Source of the DNA: Protonemura montana
Taxonomy: Eukaryota; Arthropoda; Insecta; Plecoptera; Nemouridae
NCBI GenBank assembly: GCA_947568835.1
Contig: OX387605.1
Coordinates: 20,278,418-20,342,417 of the forward strand
Direction: 5' to 3'
Length of the DNA: 64,000 nucleotides
The notes beneath the pieces are model-generated. The model did not search any database, was not told the origin of the DNA, and saw nothing but the letters and a program-made list of their open reading frames with translations. The position numbers were made by a program, and so were the translations under genes. This document shows, in pieces, positions 23,831 to 37,688 of this stretch. Each line of letters begins with the position of its first letter. Position 1 is the stretch's first letter.

Positions 23831-26800
23831 TCAAACATTACTTAGCAGGTTCATAGCTTTTGCTGACGTCACATATCCTTTGCTTTGGCACTTTTCGAAA
23901 TGGTCAAGGAATCTTACATGCAATATCGGAGGAAAGATTTGCCCACATCCCGGGCAAATCAAATCCTCTTTTGTCTGAGTAGCGACCCCCTCTTCTGAGT
24001 ACTTTGATTTCCACGCAGTCACCCTCTCACTTGATGCATCCTCGCTTGGCTCCTCTTTCTGGTCCAAATATTCTTTCGAGAGCTTTATCGATTTGGCATA
24101 TGCCCCGAGCACTGAAAGTTTGCCTCCCGACTTCTTCTCACTAGCTATGGACTCGGCACTCGTTGCGTAGCTAGGAGGACTTGCGATGGGCAACGCGCAC
24201 CAGCTAGAGTCCAGAGAACTTGGCTGTGTCAAAGGAACAAAGGACTTAACGGAGACGCTGTCTCCGCCCCGAGATGTTGGCAACGAGTAGGACTTGACTA
24301 TGGGGCTTTGAGGAAAAGTGAGGACCGACGCAAGGCCATTGTTGAAGCCAATGCAAACGCCACTCGCGCTGTCTACCAAACCATCGGTAGGATCTAGCTG
24401 GAGACTGGCGGTGCTGCTATTCTGACTTGGCGTTATATGGAGAATCGAGCTGCTAACTTTGGTGGAGTGGACAGTCAAATTCGGCTGCGATACACTTTGA
24501 TACACTTTCTCCGCGGGTTCCACGCTCTCAACGGCTGTAGCACACTCCTCACTCTTTTCCGTCTTCCCTCGACTAGACTTTGGCAGAAAGTTTGTTCGTT
24601 TTAAGCTGCTTTTTAACCGACTTGCTTCTTCTTTCGTGTCTGGAACTCGTTTGGCTGATTCCGATTCACTTGCCTGTTCGTTGAAGTTTTTTTGGGGCAC
24701 GGTTTCAGATTCGTCCTCAGAGATGGAAGCTGACCGGGCTGCCCCTTCCGCGTGACTGCGTTTGTCCAAATTCGAGGCAAGCTTCTCAGAGTCTATTGTT
24801 ACGTCATCGCCAAAATACATTGTCGTTCCCCGAGGCAGAAGTTGACTCTGTTAAGATTCAAAATTGAAAATAAGTTGACTGTTTTCTTTGGCGGTATTTT
24901 AAAAAAAAATTACATTTTAAATGTTTGTAACATTTCATTCTATTGCTAGGCAAGCACAGGAAGTAGCTTTATTATTAGGATCATATGTTACGTAGAGGAA
25001 TTCAGGTAGAATAGAGGTAGTATCGTTACCTATTACAAATTCAATGATGACATTAAAGGTAAGAGTACTTTGCAAGTTAAATTAAATTTTCTACTAATGC
25101 TTTAGGATGTTAATCGGTCCCTCCTTTTAAAGAAACTGACTGACTGGATTTGGAAAGCCTGTAGGTACATGATGTGGCTGGTAAGAGGAGAGAGGTATTA
25201 TTGAAAGCATTTTATAGTACATACTGAAGTGCAAGGAAGGTGTACCGAAGTTCTGTAGGTCTTGCCGTTGTGCGACTGGCATGCGGTGTTCTGACTTCCT
25301 ACGACAAGGTTTGAACACGTTGTCGCCTCAGTCTCGTAGTTGTGGCAGCAGCTGCACAGGTTTGCGTTTTCTTGCCGCTCTTCGCGAAGCTGCCGATTTG
25401 AGGAGACAACATTTTAGCTCACCAACTAACCTTAGTCACCTCGATTAATGCCATGGATAGAAAGATGCTGGATTAACAGCGCTAGCAAATAAACTACAAT
25501 TTTAATTTTAAAAATTCAGAAAGTACACAAGTCGGCAACCAACTTCCTATCAGAGAGACATATTTTAGAATGATGATCATCAAAACTTCTTCACAAAAAT
25601 AGAATCACCTTGACTTGATTTTTTAAAAATATTTAATCCTGGGTGTATGAATGCTAATAAAAAAAATTATTTCTGGACGTTTCTCAACTTATGCCTGTTA
25701 GTTCATCAAGGGTGAAAGCAGTTCTCAGAAATTGTTATTGAAGAAACCAAAAAAAAAAAATGAAAAGAATATGGGAAGAGTATTAGAGCAAAATCCCTAA
25801 ATTGCAAGCAGCAATGTTACCTGTGCTAGGTTAGCTGGGTTAGCACGGGAAAGCTGTGACTTAATGTTTACCTTCAGTTTGAGACATCGCACATCCTTCT
25901 GGAGCAGACGCACTTTTGCTTCAGCAGCCATCTTGTCTTTGAGCACTTGCTGCTTCTCGCTCCTTTCGGCCTCCCAGTCGTCACGATGCGCCTTCACCTG
26001 GAATTCCAGTACTGCCACGTGTTCCCGGTATTCCCGTTCCAAACTCTCCAGCCGGCAACGTTGGTCCCGAACTTCCTCCAGAAGCCGGCTTTTCTCCGAA
26101 AGGATGTCACCATCCTCCAGATTAGACCGCTAACAGGAAACAAATGAAATTTTAAAACACTGGACATATATTCTTTTGGAACAAATTACTCCTAATCACC
26201 TTATCAAATCACACATTATTGAAGGTCTTATCATAGTCTAGTCATCAGTTTTCTATTTTGAACCTGGTAACCCTTTTTGTGGCTGGCCATGGTGTTTGTA
26301 CAATATGGTACCTACCTCTTTTGAAAGAAGGAGTCTACTCTCTACGGTCTTGTTCATTTGCTCCTGCTGATCTTGAATGGTAGTCAACAATCGCTGGACA
26401 TACATTTGCCGGTCATTGTTGTATTTCTGCCACCGTTTGTTCACCTCTGTCACCTTGAACAGATCAACCCCAATCATTAGCTTTACTGGCAGCAAGCCTA
26501 AAGGATGCTTTCGAAAAGTGATCTCAATTTTCGATCTCTCACGGGAATAAAATGTGCGTTTCTTTAGTATCAGAAACAAAACGAAAACGAGGAGACAAAA
26601 AATGTATATTACCCTCGATATTCTTACCATCTCCCCGACAGCCCATGAAAAATTAGGTACAATATTTTCTGTTGACGAACAGGGAAATGACAATAACAGC
26701 TATCTGTCAAAACGACATCGAAATGAGCTTATCAAGCAATGCCAACAAGGGTGTAGTTTTGTCCTGTTATCTGATTGTGTTACGAGTTTGCCTTCAGCAG

Positions 26801-29518
26801 TTAAGTTCTTTAGATCCACTGTGACAGGTCAAGCGTATATCAAGGGCCACTAGCCTTGAGAAAGAGCATGTTATCTTCGATCATGGCCGGAGGAGCACCC
26901 AATCATCTCGCGACTGGGAACCCTACACTTCCCTCGCATCCGTCATTTTATGCATCTCGATGCATCCGACGGCTGTTGATATGCAGATTCCGAGAAATCC
27001 CAAGTGAGTAATAACAGTTTCCTAAGTAAGTTGGCGAAACCGAGTTTAAAAATGGCGTGATTTGCTATTCGCGTATTTATTAGATTTATATATTCTATGT
27101 AAATCGTAAAACTGGCAAAGGTATAAAAAACAACGTATGCATTTGGCTTGGATGTGGTGCGCATAATTTATAGAAAAATAAATGTTTTATGCCGTTTCGC
27201 TTGTTCTTTAAACTTAACTTGACACGCGAGATAATATCCGGAATCTAACTGAACTCACATCTGTGATGACTGCCTGAAGCTTCAAGTTTTCCTCTTTAAT
27301 AGCTTCGAAATTCTTGCTTAGTTCATCGTCTTCCCTGAGCTGAAATCGTCCGCTGTCGGATGTGTTCTGAAAACAAAATACCGTCGTTTATTAGTCATTA
27401 GCATTTGCACTTATTACGCCCTCGGCATCAGCTGGGTATAGAAATATGGGGAAATGGCACGTTAGGAAATACAGCCGTTAATGAAGAACAGGAGACCGCA
27501 CTCGAGGTCGAGTTCATCCCGATTTCCTATGCACTTTTCTCTTTTCTTGGTTTTCTCCACGGGTTTCCTTTGAAAGAATTTTCCGCTATCCATTGCCCAG
27601 TTTTTAAAAAGCGAGCAGACTTTCATCAAAATAAAACGAGTATTCTCAAAGAAGCGTGAACGTTGAAAACGCTAGCTAACCTAAGCTGCTTTTGTTACCA
27701 AAACACTCTCTGAGATGCTGTAACGCTGTACGCATATAACAAAATGGGTATTGATCGTTCAGGGAAATTAGTTTCTCTTGAAAAAAAAAACAGTCTAAAA
27801 GAGATTTTCTTTCCTCTTGCCCTAATATCACAAGCTCGGAGAAAAGCGTCTAGTCGTTCTGAATTGTGGGGATGAGTATTTTCCCAACAAGGAAAATGGC
27901 TTTCCTCGAAATCCTGTCGTATGCCCGCCGGCCAATGCTTGAAACATGAATCGAAAAGTCAACGATATTTCTATTAAGATTTTAAGAAAAATACATTATT
28001 TCATACACTGCCTTATGTCGCTAGAATTACGATCTTGTGATTCCCGATTTCTAAACTCGAAGGCTATAGTGATAGCCTCTAAGATATAGTTTCGTGTCAC
28101 AACTGCACCGAAAATTCGCTTCATTTGGGAAAACTTCAAGTTCCGGTACAAATATTTGTTCACTCCAATTCGCCCCCAGTAATAGGTGAAACGGTAGAAC
28201 CGTTTCATTTTGCATACTTTCTTACACTCTCTTTTTCAACCATCAACGAGAAAAAAACAACATTTTTTTGTTCGTCCAATGCCGAGAGGAATGTGTCTAC
28301 GCTGAGAAGGAAAACAAGAAAGGAGGAAAAACGGCTCCATCCCATTGTCGATTTTATGATTTCAGTTTATTACGCTTCAAGTATAGCTATAAGGTGTTTC
28401 ATGTTCTCGCAAAGACGTTATGTTCTTGTCGCAGTTAATTTATCCTAGACCAAAAGAGCGATAACTTAAGAACTTGCTCGTTTATAAAAACTGTCACATT
28501 CAATGACATCTTCTATATGTTAACTCAGTAATTGGTATTTTAACTTTCTCGCCGATGCCGCTAAACTCTTTAATCAAATGTGTAAATTGGCTATTTTTGA
28601 GACAAAATTGCAACTGTTTCTTATTGTGAATTCCTCTCCAAAGATATATTTTCGAACTTTATTGCTTATTGGGCCCGACTCCCGAGTATACAATAAAAAA
28701 TATTAATTTAATAAACGTTTAGCACGATACCATACACGTATTTCCAGGTTTCACACAGATCCGAGCCATTCCGTCGGCTACTTTCCACTTCAAAGTCCCA
28801 CTAGAGTCAAATCGGTCTCGTATCTATTTAATTCTATCATCGTAACATCATCTGCGCCACTCTATCGCAGAAACCCTCGCAATGGAGATGAATGTTTCGG
28901 CTCGGCTAGCGTGGCCAGAGCTGTTTTCAGGCGCGTTTTCCTTGTTGGAGCCGTGACGTCAATACCTGGCTACGTGAATGACAGAATAATAGTACATCGT
29001 CGCTGTCGATAATTGTTACGTTATCATTAACCTCAGGTAGAGTACAGGTAATGTATACACGATCGCCATACGTCATTAATCGGGTACATGTATGGCAAAT
29101 ACAACTATTGCAATATCCCTTTATATTAGAAGAGTATTTAGAATCCTGATTCAATTATGACAATAAATACCCTCAGATAGCTATATGTTGTATAAGAACC
29201 GCCTATCTAGACCCCTTCTAGCAGTAAGAGATACTGCAACCAAATTCGTACAGATGGTTTTGCAATCGGTGGTTTTATTAAAATATTATAGACTTTATAT
29301 CCTTAATTTAGATTATGTAAAACTTGTAACAAAATTTTTATAAATTTACATTGCGTATACAAATAAGTACAGCGCGGTCGCTACAACTAATACAAATTTT
29401 TTTTTCCACAAAGCTCGAGTACTAATTAGTAATTTACCTGTGAATACATGTCCAACTGTCCCTTGTGCATGATCACTCTTCCCATAATATCGTCGTTTGC
29501 TAACGTCGATAAACGCAT
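23831..29518 (-). CDS. TNIP/ABIN-like ubiquitin-binding adaptor with C-terminal zinc finger
   Basis: Six minus-strand exons join in phase 0: 29438-29518, 27259-27366, 26316-26453, 25872-26129, 25303-25389 and 23831-24847, giving 562 residues. Start is the first ATG of exon 1 (29518). Residues about 67-71 (VNKRW plus the following helix) resemble the AHD1 region of ABINs. Residues about 150-180 contain DDWEAERSEK in a coiled coil, matching the UBAN ubiquitin-binding motif of ABIN, optineurin and NEMO. The C-terminus has a CPGC..H..C finger (C522, C525, H540, C544) like TAX1BP1/optineurin-type fingers. The middle (225-515) is Ser-rich and low-complexity. Known members bind linear/K63 ubiquitin and restrain NF-kB. 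The assignment rests on short motifs; an optineurin/NEMO relative is the alternative. Exon 5 (87 nt) has a weak donor and is the least certain. Confidence 0.72.
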
Positions 29519-32500
29519 GTCGCCAAACGAAATAATTTCCTTTAAAAGAAAACTTGGAGACAGCTTTTGTAAACCCACTGTCCACCGCACATCCCAGCAC
29601 ACATCACAAGAAAGATCACAAATACATCTTCGCTTGCTCACTGCATCACTGATCCTGCGAAACACTGGTCTTCAGAGAGCTTCGTTATAACGTGCTCACA
29701 CACTCGTGCGCACCATGCGACTAGCTCATTGACTAAAGTACCTCCCCGCTGCCGTTACGATATCGCGACGCGGTCACGCGAAGGGGTATCGAGTGTAGAC
29801 TGTAGTCTCCTCCATTTAAAAGAGGGACGCCCAGTTCCACTACTCTTATCTGTTACGTCACAAATCACAGGCCCTTCATGATGACGTATATCTCTGAGAA
29901 ACAAGGATGAATTATTCAAATCAACTCAAGAGGTGTTAAGAAGAAAACCAGTAATTCAATGAATAGGTTGTAGACACAACGGATGTTTACATTTTGTTTG
30001 TTTTATTGGATGTTTACAAAGTGACGTACTTTTTTTTTACGTTTAAATATTAAATTGCAATGGTGTCCTCACTTTGAAAATGTGATGCAGATAACAAATG
30101 TTCCCACCTCATATTTCACACGATATTTTGATAAAGATTCGAGTGATTTCCTCATATATATTTTTTTAAATTATCTGAGATGCTTTGTAAGCTAACCCCG
30201 AAACCACATCCAGGAATGTTTGATTCTGATACTAAATTGTATGTGTACATTCCGGTGTTTCGGTCTGTGTTTGCCAATTTGGTTAGCAAATTGATAATTG
30301 ATAAAATTAAAATCAACAAGTTGATCAAATCTACGTCGTGTTTGTTTGTATTGCAAGCTCGAGCAAATACATCGACAGTTGGGCTCTGTATGACCACGCG
30401 TCCATCTTGTTGACACAAACAATTATTTAAACCCACATTTGAATCACAAAACATTTAACAGAAACTCCGTTGGCAGCCAACTTCCCTGAAGAATCAACTC
30501 CGCGAAACGGATCTGACCTGCCACTGGAAATTCCAGGGACGCCCCGATGGAACGCGATATTACCATGGCACGATGAGCAAACAGTTTGGGTAATTCAACG
30601 GAAATAAGGACTCAACGACTGATCAATAGTAAAACAGGAGTCACTCACCAAGTCAAAGTTGAAGTTTCCTTCTGTATTTTCTAATTTATAAAAAGTTGAA
30701 GATGTACCTACAGCCATCGATTACTGTTCTTCAAAGCTCAGCCAGTAGGCGGAATGTCCATCATCGTTTCGCAGGGAAAAAAACCTTCATATTTTATCCA
30801 AAGTGTGCATGGCAGTCATTCCAAAATAGCAGAGTTTCGGATTCCGGACAGTTTGTCCATAACTGTGCAGTTCCGGCCAATCTTTCCCATTTTGGACAGT
30901 TTAAAAGAAAGTAGACATTCCGGGATATCATTCCAGACTGATTCTCATCCAGTTTTGTAGTGGAAGGAAAACAAGTGCAGCTTTTTCTCGTGGCCACGAT
31001 CATTTTTGCCAGAAATGTCCAGTTTATGACATTTTTTCTCTTGTAAAGCCACAAACAACGCCACGGTTATTAGCTTTGTTCAATTTAGAAGCCACCAAGG
31101 GCATCCAGATATCACGTTAATGAATCACTGGCACAGAAACGTCTCCCCTTAAATTCGTCCTGCGTATCAAAGAAATAATTAAATAAACATATATATGTGA
31201 CCAAACTATTTCATCGACAAGCAAATGTTTTAATCATTTTCCAAGTCTAATGCAACCTGATCAATTTCTGTGCTAGTGACGAAGGTGTTTCGACTTTAAA
31301 AATAAAGGGTAGTTTTGGGAAATTTTTACAATAGCACCAAAGCAATCAATCACGTGGCTGTGGGGATTGGGAATTGAAAACCAAAAAACAAATAGACAAG
31401 GTTACGGCCGTGCTCGTCTAGTTTTTGAACTATCCCAGCACGTGACTGAATTGTGAAGAAAATCACGGAAAACCGCAACTTGGAGACCTTGTCACATTCA
31501 TCAGATGTTTCACATCCCGAATGCGAGGTGGTGTGTGACACAAGATCGAATTGCACAAGTGGTACAAGGAAATATGACAATTTCGACAGCACAAGGAAAA
31601 TTTTCTTCTTTTTCTGTGTTTATTTTTGGATAATTAGGAGTAAAATTGGTACAGCCAATTTGCATGTGTCATTAGGACGCGCTGAAAGAACTAATTAGCA
31701 TATTCACAGCCTTCTAGCAGCGAGTCTTTTACCTCAAAGAAGTTGGTTCATGACTCATTAGCACCTTTGTGCTTTGAGCATTTTCAGGCAATGATAGCTT
31801 CAATTAGGTTGTTAGCTTACTCAATTATTCAAGAGAGAATCAAACAAAGCTGTTGGAATTTTCCTTCTTGTTTCAGTTTTCCGTTTAACTCAAAGGTTAA
31901 TCGACTCAATAGTTCGAAGCGAGCGAGATTTCAAGGAGTAGTCACTTTTCAAATTGAAGTCGAATTGGGGAGCTATACCATAATCCATCTTAGAATTCAT
32001 CAAATTTAGCTGGCGAAATTTTTCCCTCTGATTTGAAGTTCTTTGATTGTTAACGTTGTTTGACTAACATCCAGTGTCTAAGAAATAAGAATCGATCTTT
32101 GAAAGTGTGGGTTCTTTCACCGACGGTAAGTGGTCCAATATTGATTCCGATGATTCAGGAAGGACCAGCACCTCAAAGAAACACCCATTTTCTTGGCATC
32201 CTAACATAAAACTCTTCCGCCATTATGACTCAATTTTTCAAAAGAAACCAACTATTTCAATTTTCAAGAGAATTGTTCGTTTCGTAACATTCCCAATAGG
32301 AATAGTACCTGGATATCTATTTCAGTCAAATCGTCCTTACAGAATCCAGTCGCAAGGATCAAAGCGTTTAATTAAAATTGTGTGCCAGCGGTTTTCCTGT
32401 CTGTGGCAGTAGGACTTGACCGTTGGACCTTGTTCACGGTCTCAGATTTGCACGCCATGAGGAAAACCATGCTCGCCAAACAAGGACAAGACGCAGAGAT

Positions 32501-32739
32501 TATTATTATCATTGCCTCTTAGTTCGAAATGTTTCACATTGGCTAGAGATATTCTTGAGGTATAAAAGTGTTTAAAGTATGGAACACCAGTAAATATTGT
32601 TTTGGCCGAGATTTTTTCATGCTTATCATCACATTACTTCATTGATGAGGTAAGAAATCGTTCAAAATCGATTCTGTGTCCGTTCTCTTGTGATTAAAGA
32701 TAAGAAATTTGCTGATATTGAATGTATCTCGAATGTTCG

Positions 32740-32860
32740 AATAATGTTTGTTAATGTTAATGTCTTGTTTAACAATGTTTAATGTTTTGTTTAATGTTAA
32801 TGTTAATGTTTTGTTTAATGTTTTGATAATGTTTTGTTTCTGTTTGTTAATAATAATGTT
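32740..32860. repeat. Degenerate AATGTT / TTTGTT array
   Basis: Repeated TTAATGTT and TTTTGTTTAATG units without strict register. Confidence 0.7.
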
Positions 32861-35800
32861 TTGTTCAGGATTAATAATTTAGAATGTTTCAATAATGTTC
32901 GAATACTGTCAGAAAATGTTTGATTCCCTATTTGTTCAATATTTGCATACACGTTAAGCAAGTATTTCTGACAACAGGTCAACAACAATTACACACCTAT
33001 AGGAAGAAGCGTTTAAGCAGAAGCGAAGACTTAATTGACTTCATGGAAAAAAAATACGGCATGTTTTTTAATGTGTGTTTTGTTTAATCTTTTCTGACCA
33101 AACTACTAAATCGATTTTGATAAAATCTTTAAAATTTTCAAAATTTGATCTGCTATGTTTTTGGAAACCATCGGAAGGATAGTTTCATGTTTAAATGCAT
33201 TTCTACAAAAATATTCGATTTTTCTAAAAATTTGATATCTTTATAAAATTCCAACGAAACAGTACCAAATTTTGCAAATATGTTCATCGATTTGAGATGT
33301 ACCATTTTTGAACATTCTTGAATTTTCAATCGCTAGAAGTTCTTGCATTCCAGTTTTATTCGCATATTCAAGAGTGTTTTTTCCCCGCGATGTATGAGTA
33401 TTTTTACGCCATAATCAACGGAGGACTGATCCACAGAACATTTCTTTAACACGCTTTAAAGAAGTAAGTCATTGACATTTGCCACACTCTTCCAAATGGT
33501 CACATGTCTCTCCAGCCGCTCATCCTTCAACGCGACACTGCACATCCATCGACTATTGCATTGCGAGGTTTGGTCTCCAAAATTAGCCAAACTGAATCTG
33601 ACACATATGTTTCGAGATGCCCTCAGCTGCCCAAAAAAAAAAAAAACTCTTCAAGTAGCACAGATATCTCGAAGCAATCCCATGTGGCGCCGGCGGCATT
33701 CTGCCTCCAATACAATGCACATACTGAAATGAAATTAACAGTCTATTTCCAGTCTAGATTTGAGTCACTACTAGTTTGACTCATTTGTTGACGAGAATGT
33801 TTAGGGGACATACGGGTCGGATAGTGGCACAGCCTTGACGGAATTTTGACCATTGCACGATGCGGAATAGTCTCGCAGCTAATTATATCGACTCTTTTTG
33901 GCAAGAAACAGATTATTAAACGCTGCTCGTTAATCATTTGACATGTTTTTAGAGACGCGTTCCACGCTCGTGGTTATAGGGTTAATGTCTCCCACGAGAA
34001 TGCAGTCATAATTAAGTTATACCCCCATCCCATCGACTAGTGGTGAAGAATTAACTTCCCCTTCTTGGTAGACGGCAAACGTCGCGTTGAAGGATGGGCG
34101 TTTAGAGAGTCAATTGCGACCAACAACAAAATTAGCTGTTTGTTAACGTGGTAAAGAAATGTAATTGGGGCCGATCACTCGATGAATAGCGACAAAAAAA
34201 AACACTGATATACTCAAATTTAACTAGGACTTCTTCTTGTAGGTCTAATATTTTCAGGTATGGTGCACTCGATCAACAAGCTTGCAAAATTTCGTTAAGT
34301 TTGTTGCGTGCTTTGGTATTTAACAATTATACAAATTTAGCAAAAAAAAAGTGTAAAAATTCACTGGATTAGATAGAAAAATTGAAAATTCGGCAGATTG
34401 GTTACCAAGCCAATTGATTTAAAAAAACGTAGCAGATCTAAGTTTAGAAATTTCGAAAGTGTCCTGACAATATCATCGAAATGGGTCGGTAGAGGAATCC
34501 CCCTCCCCCCCCCCCCCCCGCCACCACCTAAACACCCAAGTAAAACATAGCAAAACAACTGCATAATTTCAATTTTACTAAGTAGCTTTTGTGATTTCAT
34601 AAAAAGAAACGGTGTTATCTTAATTACTGTACCTTTTACAACTTTATCTGGAACGGTACTTAATTTGCTGTGATGTAATTGATAAAAAAAATCACTCTAA
34701 TTAAATCGCTTATAAGCTTTGAGTGTCCTGTGTTAGTCCTTGACCTCACGTGCGGTGGCCTAGTGCTGGGGGGACACAGTTTTCAGTAAATATCGAACTT
34801 TCAAGTTTCAAGAACGAGTGATTAGTGTTTTTCTCTGTCTTATCCTCGTGTAATCATATTGGTATCGGTTGCATTAGCTGCGTAAACAAACGATTGCACA
34901 GGATTTGTGTGCAAACATTTCGCAATGAGATTCGGGTTCATCTTGAAATCCGGCCGTATTTGCTTCTGACAAGTCTGACGGCTAACCCCTACCTCCTGTT
35001 GGGTTTCGCGAGATGTGGTCAACTATTTCCTGTCGATTTGTTTCGAGGTATTTAGGGCGTGTCATAAAAACATGGTTTGGTTTCAAGAGATTTTCACTTT
35101 TCAAATCTAGTTCTGTTTGGTGTGGAAAACAGGATTGAACTCGTTTATAACCTTCACTGAAAACCCACTGATTATTGGCAAAACTACGTGCGAACACAGA
35201 AATCTTGCGAACATTAACCCAAAGTGTTATTTTTTTATCATGTAAATTGTCAAATTTTTCAACGCGAGAGAAGTGAGTCACAAAAAGAGTCTAAAATAGT
35301 TTTTCACAAATCGTGGCCTGTCAAATGGCACGTTTTAAGTGTGTCAGGGCATTTGGGGCCCAATCCGACCCCCTGTCGCACGTCGAGACGGCGATAACTC
35401 AAGTCATGTAGCCTACTGCTCCTTTGAGTCCCAGAAAAAAAAGAAAAAAAATCTCTCAAAGATACATGATCTGATAGCAGCCTAAACGCCGCTAGGTCCG
35501 TCGTAAAACACATGAAGCAAGAAGAAATTGTAGTCAGATCTTATTTTAGCGTAATTAGATTGTTATCAAATGGGCTATAATTTTCCTGAAATCCCTGCGC
35601 TGCCAAATAAGATATCGTACGTGACAGACCCCATGTTTATTTGATATCAAACGTACAAATCCGTGCTGTGCAGTTCCTCCGTATATGACGTGAGCAAACC
35701 TGCATTTATACATGTATAATCTATTTGGAAATTAGGGTTCATTGTTCCACGATACAGTTTTGATCTCGTCTGCATACATTTGACCTCTACACAGGACCGA

Positions 35801-36161
35801 CATAAAAAGTTTTGCAATTTGTAAGCTCGTTTTACATTTGACCATGAACCGAAATATTAAGCCGTGGTTTTTCCTGTAGCATATTTTGCTAGTCTTTCTA
35901 CCGTGGCATTCGTACATTTCAATTTGGCGCGCTATCAATACTCTCTCTTTTCATGCTAGTCACGATTTTTCTTCCTTCAAACCAGCTGCAAAGTGGATTC
36001 GCCTTCTTTTCGCATCTTATTAGCGTAATTTATGAATGTGCAGGTAACTCTGGGTGCCATGCACCGTGCAACGCTGCAATGAATTATCCTAGACGGACTA
36101 ATCTAGTAGCGCCCACGCAAAGCGCGCTGGTTCCGTTTCAGATGCACTTTGAATCACCTGC

Positions 36162-36169
36162 TATATAAA
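36162..36169 (+). promoter_or_regulatory. TATA box followed by a possible non-coding first exon
   Basis: TATATAAA followed about 30 bp later by a purine-rich start region and at 36208 by a consensus 5' splice site GTAAGT. This is the arrangement of a TATA promoter with a tiny leader exon. I cannot identify the downstream exon on the plus strand. Confidence 0.4.
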
Positions 36170-37606
36170 TGGACGAGAATACGCTGCGCTCGAGAATCAA
36201 GTATCGAGTAAGTTTGTGTTGAAATGATTTCGATTACATTTAGTCGAAAATCATCATCAATTACATCAGAAATCAATTATTATTCATTTAATGACGAGTC
36301 ACAAATGACTCGTTTCAATTCCACAGCGATGAATGAACGAGATTCTAGTTGTAAATATTAATTCGAATGCAATTCAAATGGCTGTATTGTTTCGCAATTT
36401 TAAGAACAGGTACTCAAACAGGTACTAACTTAACGAGTCGGTATACTCAAGTGCAGGCGCTTTGATATGTGTGTACATTTGTTCCATGTGTATAATTTTT
36501 TTCAATAGAAATGCTTGCAGAAGCAATGTGTTTTCCATTGACTCACAAATCGTCACCAATGATTATCAAATATTAACACATCAAAACTAGAACGTATCAT
36601 AAGTAGTGAGTGACATAAATTCCTATATATCAATGCCAACCTTATACCTATATACCTATACCTATATACCAACCTTTGCAGGGTGCACCTTCGCCAAACC
36701 GCATGAAAGGGAACTACCGACCGGTCATCACTTTCGATAGAAATCTAACGCTCACAAGAGATAGAAGTTGCCCTCTACCCAATTTGATAGGCATCGGCTG
36801 GAAATTTACCACCAGTCAGTCAATATGATTCTCGGAAAGACGTATCTTAGGCACTTGAAAGTACTTATCAACGTATCCGTTATGTGCAATACAAAAGTTT
36901 GATGCAATTAACGCGTCGTGAAATCTCAGTGCGCTGACCTCGATAATAAAACTGCATTAAACTTGATACGGAGGAGGAAGAAAGAGCAACAACGGACACG
37001 GGACTATGTGTCATTGGCCGGTCGACCTTCCAGCTGTTCGCTGGAGTTCGACGTAGGATTCTGCGATCGCCCCTGCTGCCCCGATACGGGCACAGAGTTG
37101 CAATCCCTGCCACTAGCACACGTATCCATATAAAGTCGGGAATTAATTCGAGGCTCCCCCATGACGCAAACGCAAGCCACTTATTAGGTTCATCTTGTGC
37201 ACGCGCAATTAATTGAAATTTTCTAAAAGAAGGCGATTTCCAAACTGTCTTCACAAACTGGTATAAATTAGACTTTATCGAGGGTTCGGAAGGATCAAAA
37301 TGTGAAAGACAGACGCGGGTCTTTCACATTATTTATTTTATGATTTTCAAGGAATTAGTTGCCAAATATTCTTTTTTGCATCTATTTTAAATTGTTTCAG
37401 TTAAAAAACGAGCCCCAAAACAGCGATTTATCGCCCAAGATCTCCATAGTTCTTATGAGCCAACGAAACAACAAGAATTCACTCTTCTGAATCTTATCAC
37501 CTATCACCTTTACCTACCTATAAACCTTAACAAATGATTACACTTGATGGAACGTACTACTTCCTCGCCAAAATAATTTACAGAAATATTACATTTGAAA
37601 TAAAAC

Positions 37607-37641
37607 CATGGACGTGTAGGACGTGTATCTACACGTCCATG
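37607..37641. other. Perfect 13-bp hairpin
   Basis: CATGGACGTGTAG, 9-nt loop, CTACACGTCCATG, with perfect pairing. It lies 48 bp downstream (minus strand) of the donor of the orphan exon, inside its intron. Confidence 0.75.
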
Positions 37642-37688
37642 ATAAAACCCTTTCATAAATTTCAGCCACGACTTTTCTAAAAACTCAC

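Larger units (their letters stand above)
29519..37688. other. Upstream of TNIP-like gene and intergenic
   Basis: The first ~250 bp are GC-richer and probably hold the TNIP-like promoter and 5' UTR. Beyond that I see AT-rich sequence, a degenerate AATGTT/TTTGTT array at about 32740-32860, a 15-nt poly-C run at 34505-34519, and no convincing exon. A TATA plus splice donor pair at 36162 is listed separately. Confidence 0.5.

Noticed and set aside
28880..28975. GC-rich segment with CRE inside intron 1 of the TNIP-like gene, possible alternative exon
   Set aside because: Both strands give only short frames ending in stops, and no phase-compatible splice pair was found; an internal promoter is possible but unsupported.
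32107..32412. 101-codon plus-strand frame
   Set aside because: Starts at GTG, no conserved motif, low-complexity AT-rich neighbourhood.
33460..33730. Overlapping plus-strand frames with a lysine run
   Set aside because: Two frames are equally open, no splice sites fit, and an A-rich run disrupts both.
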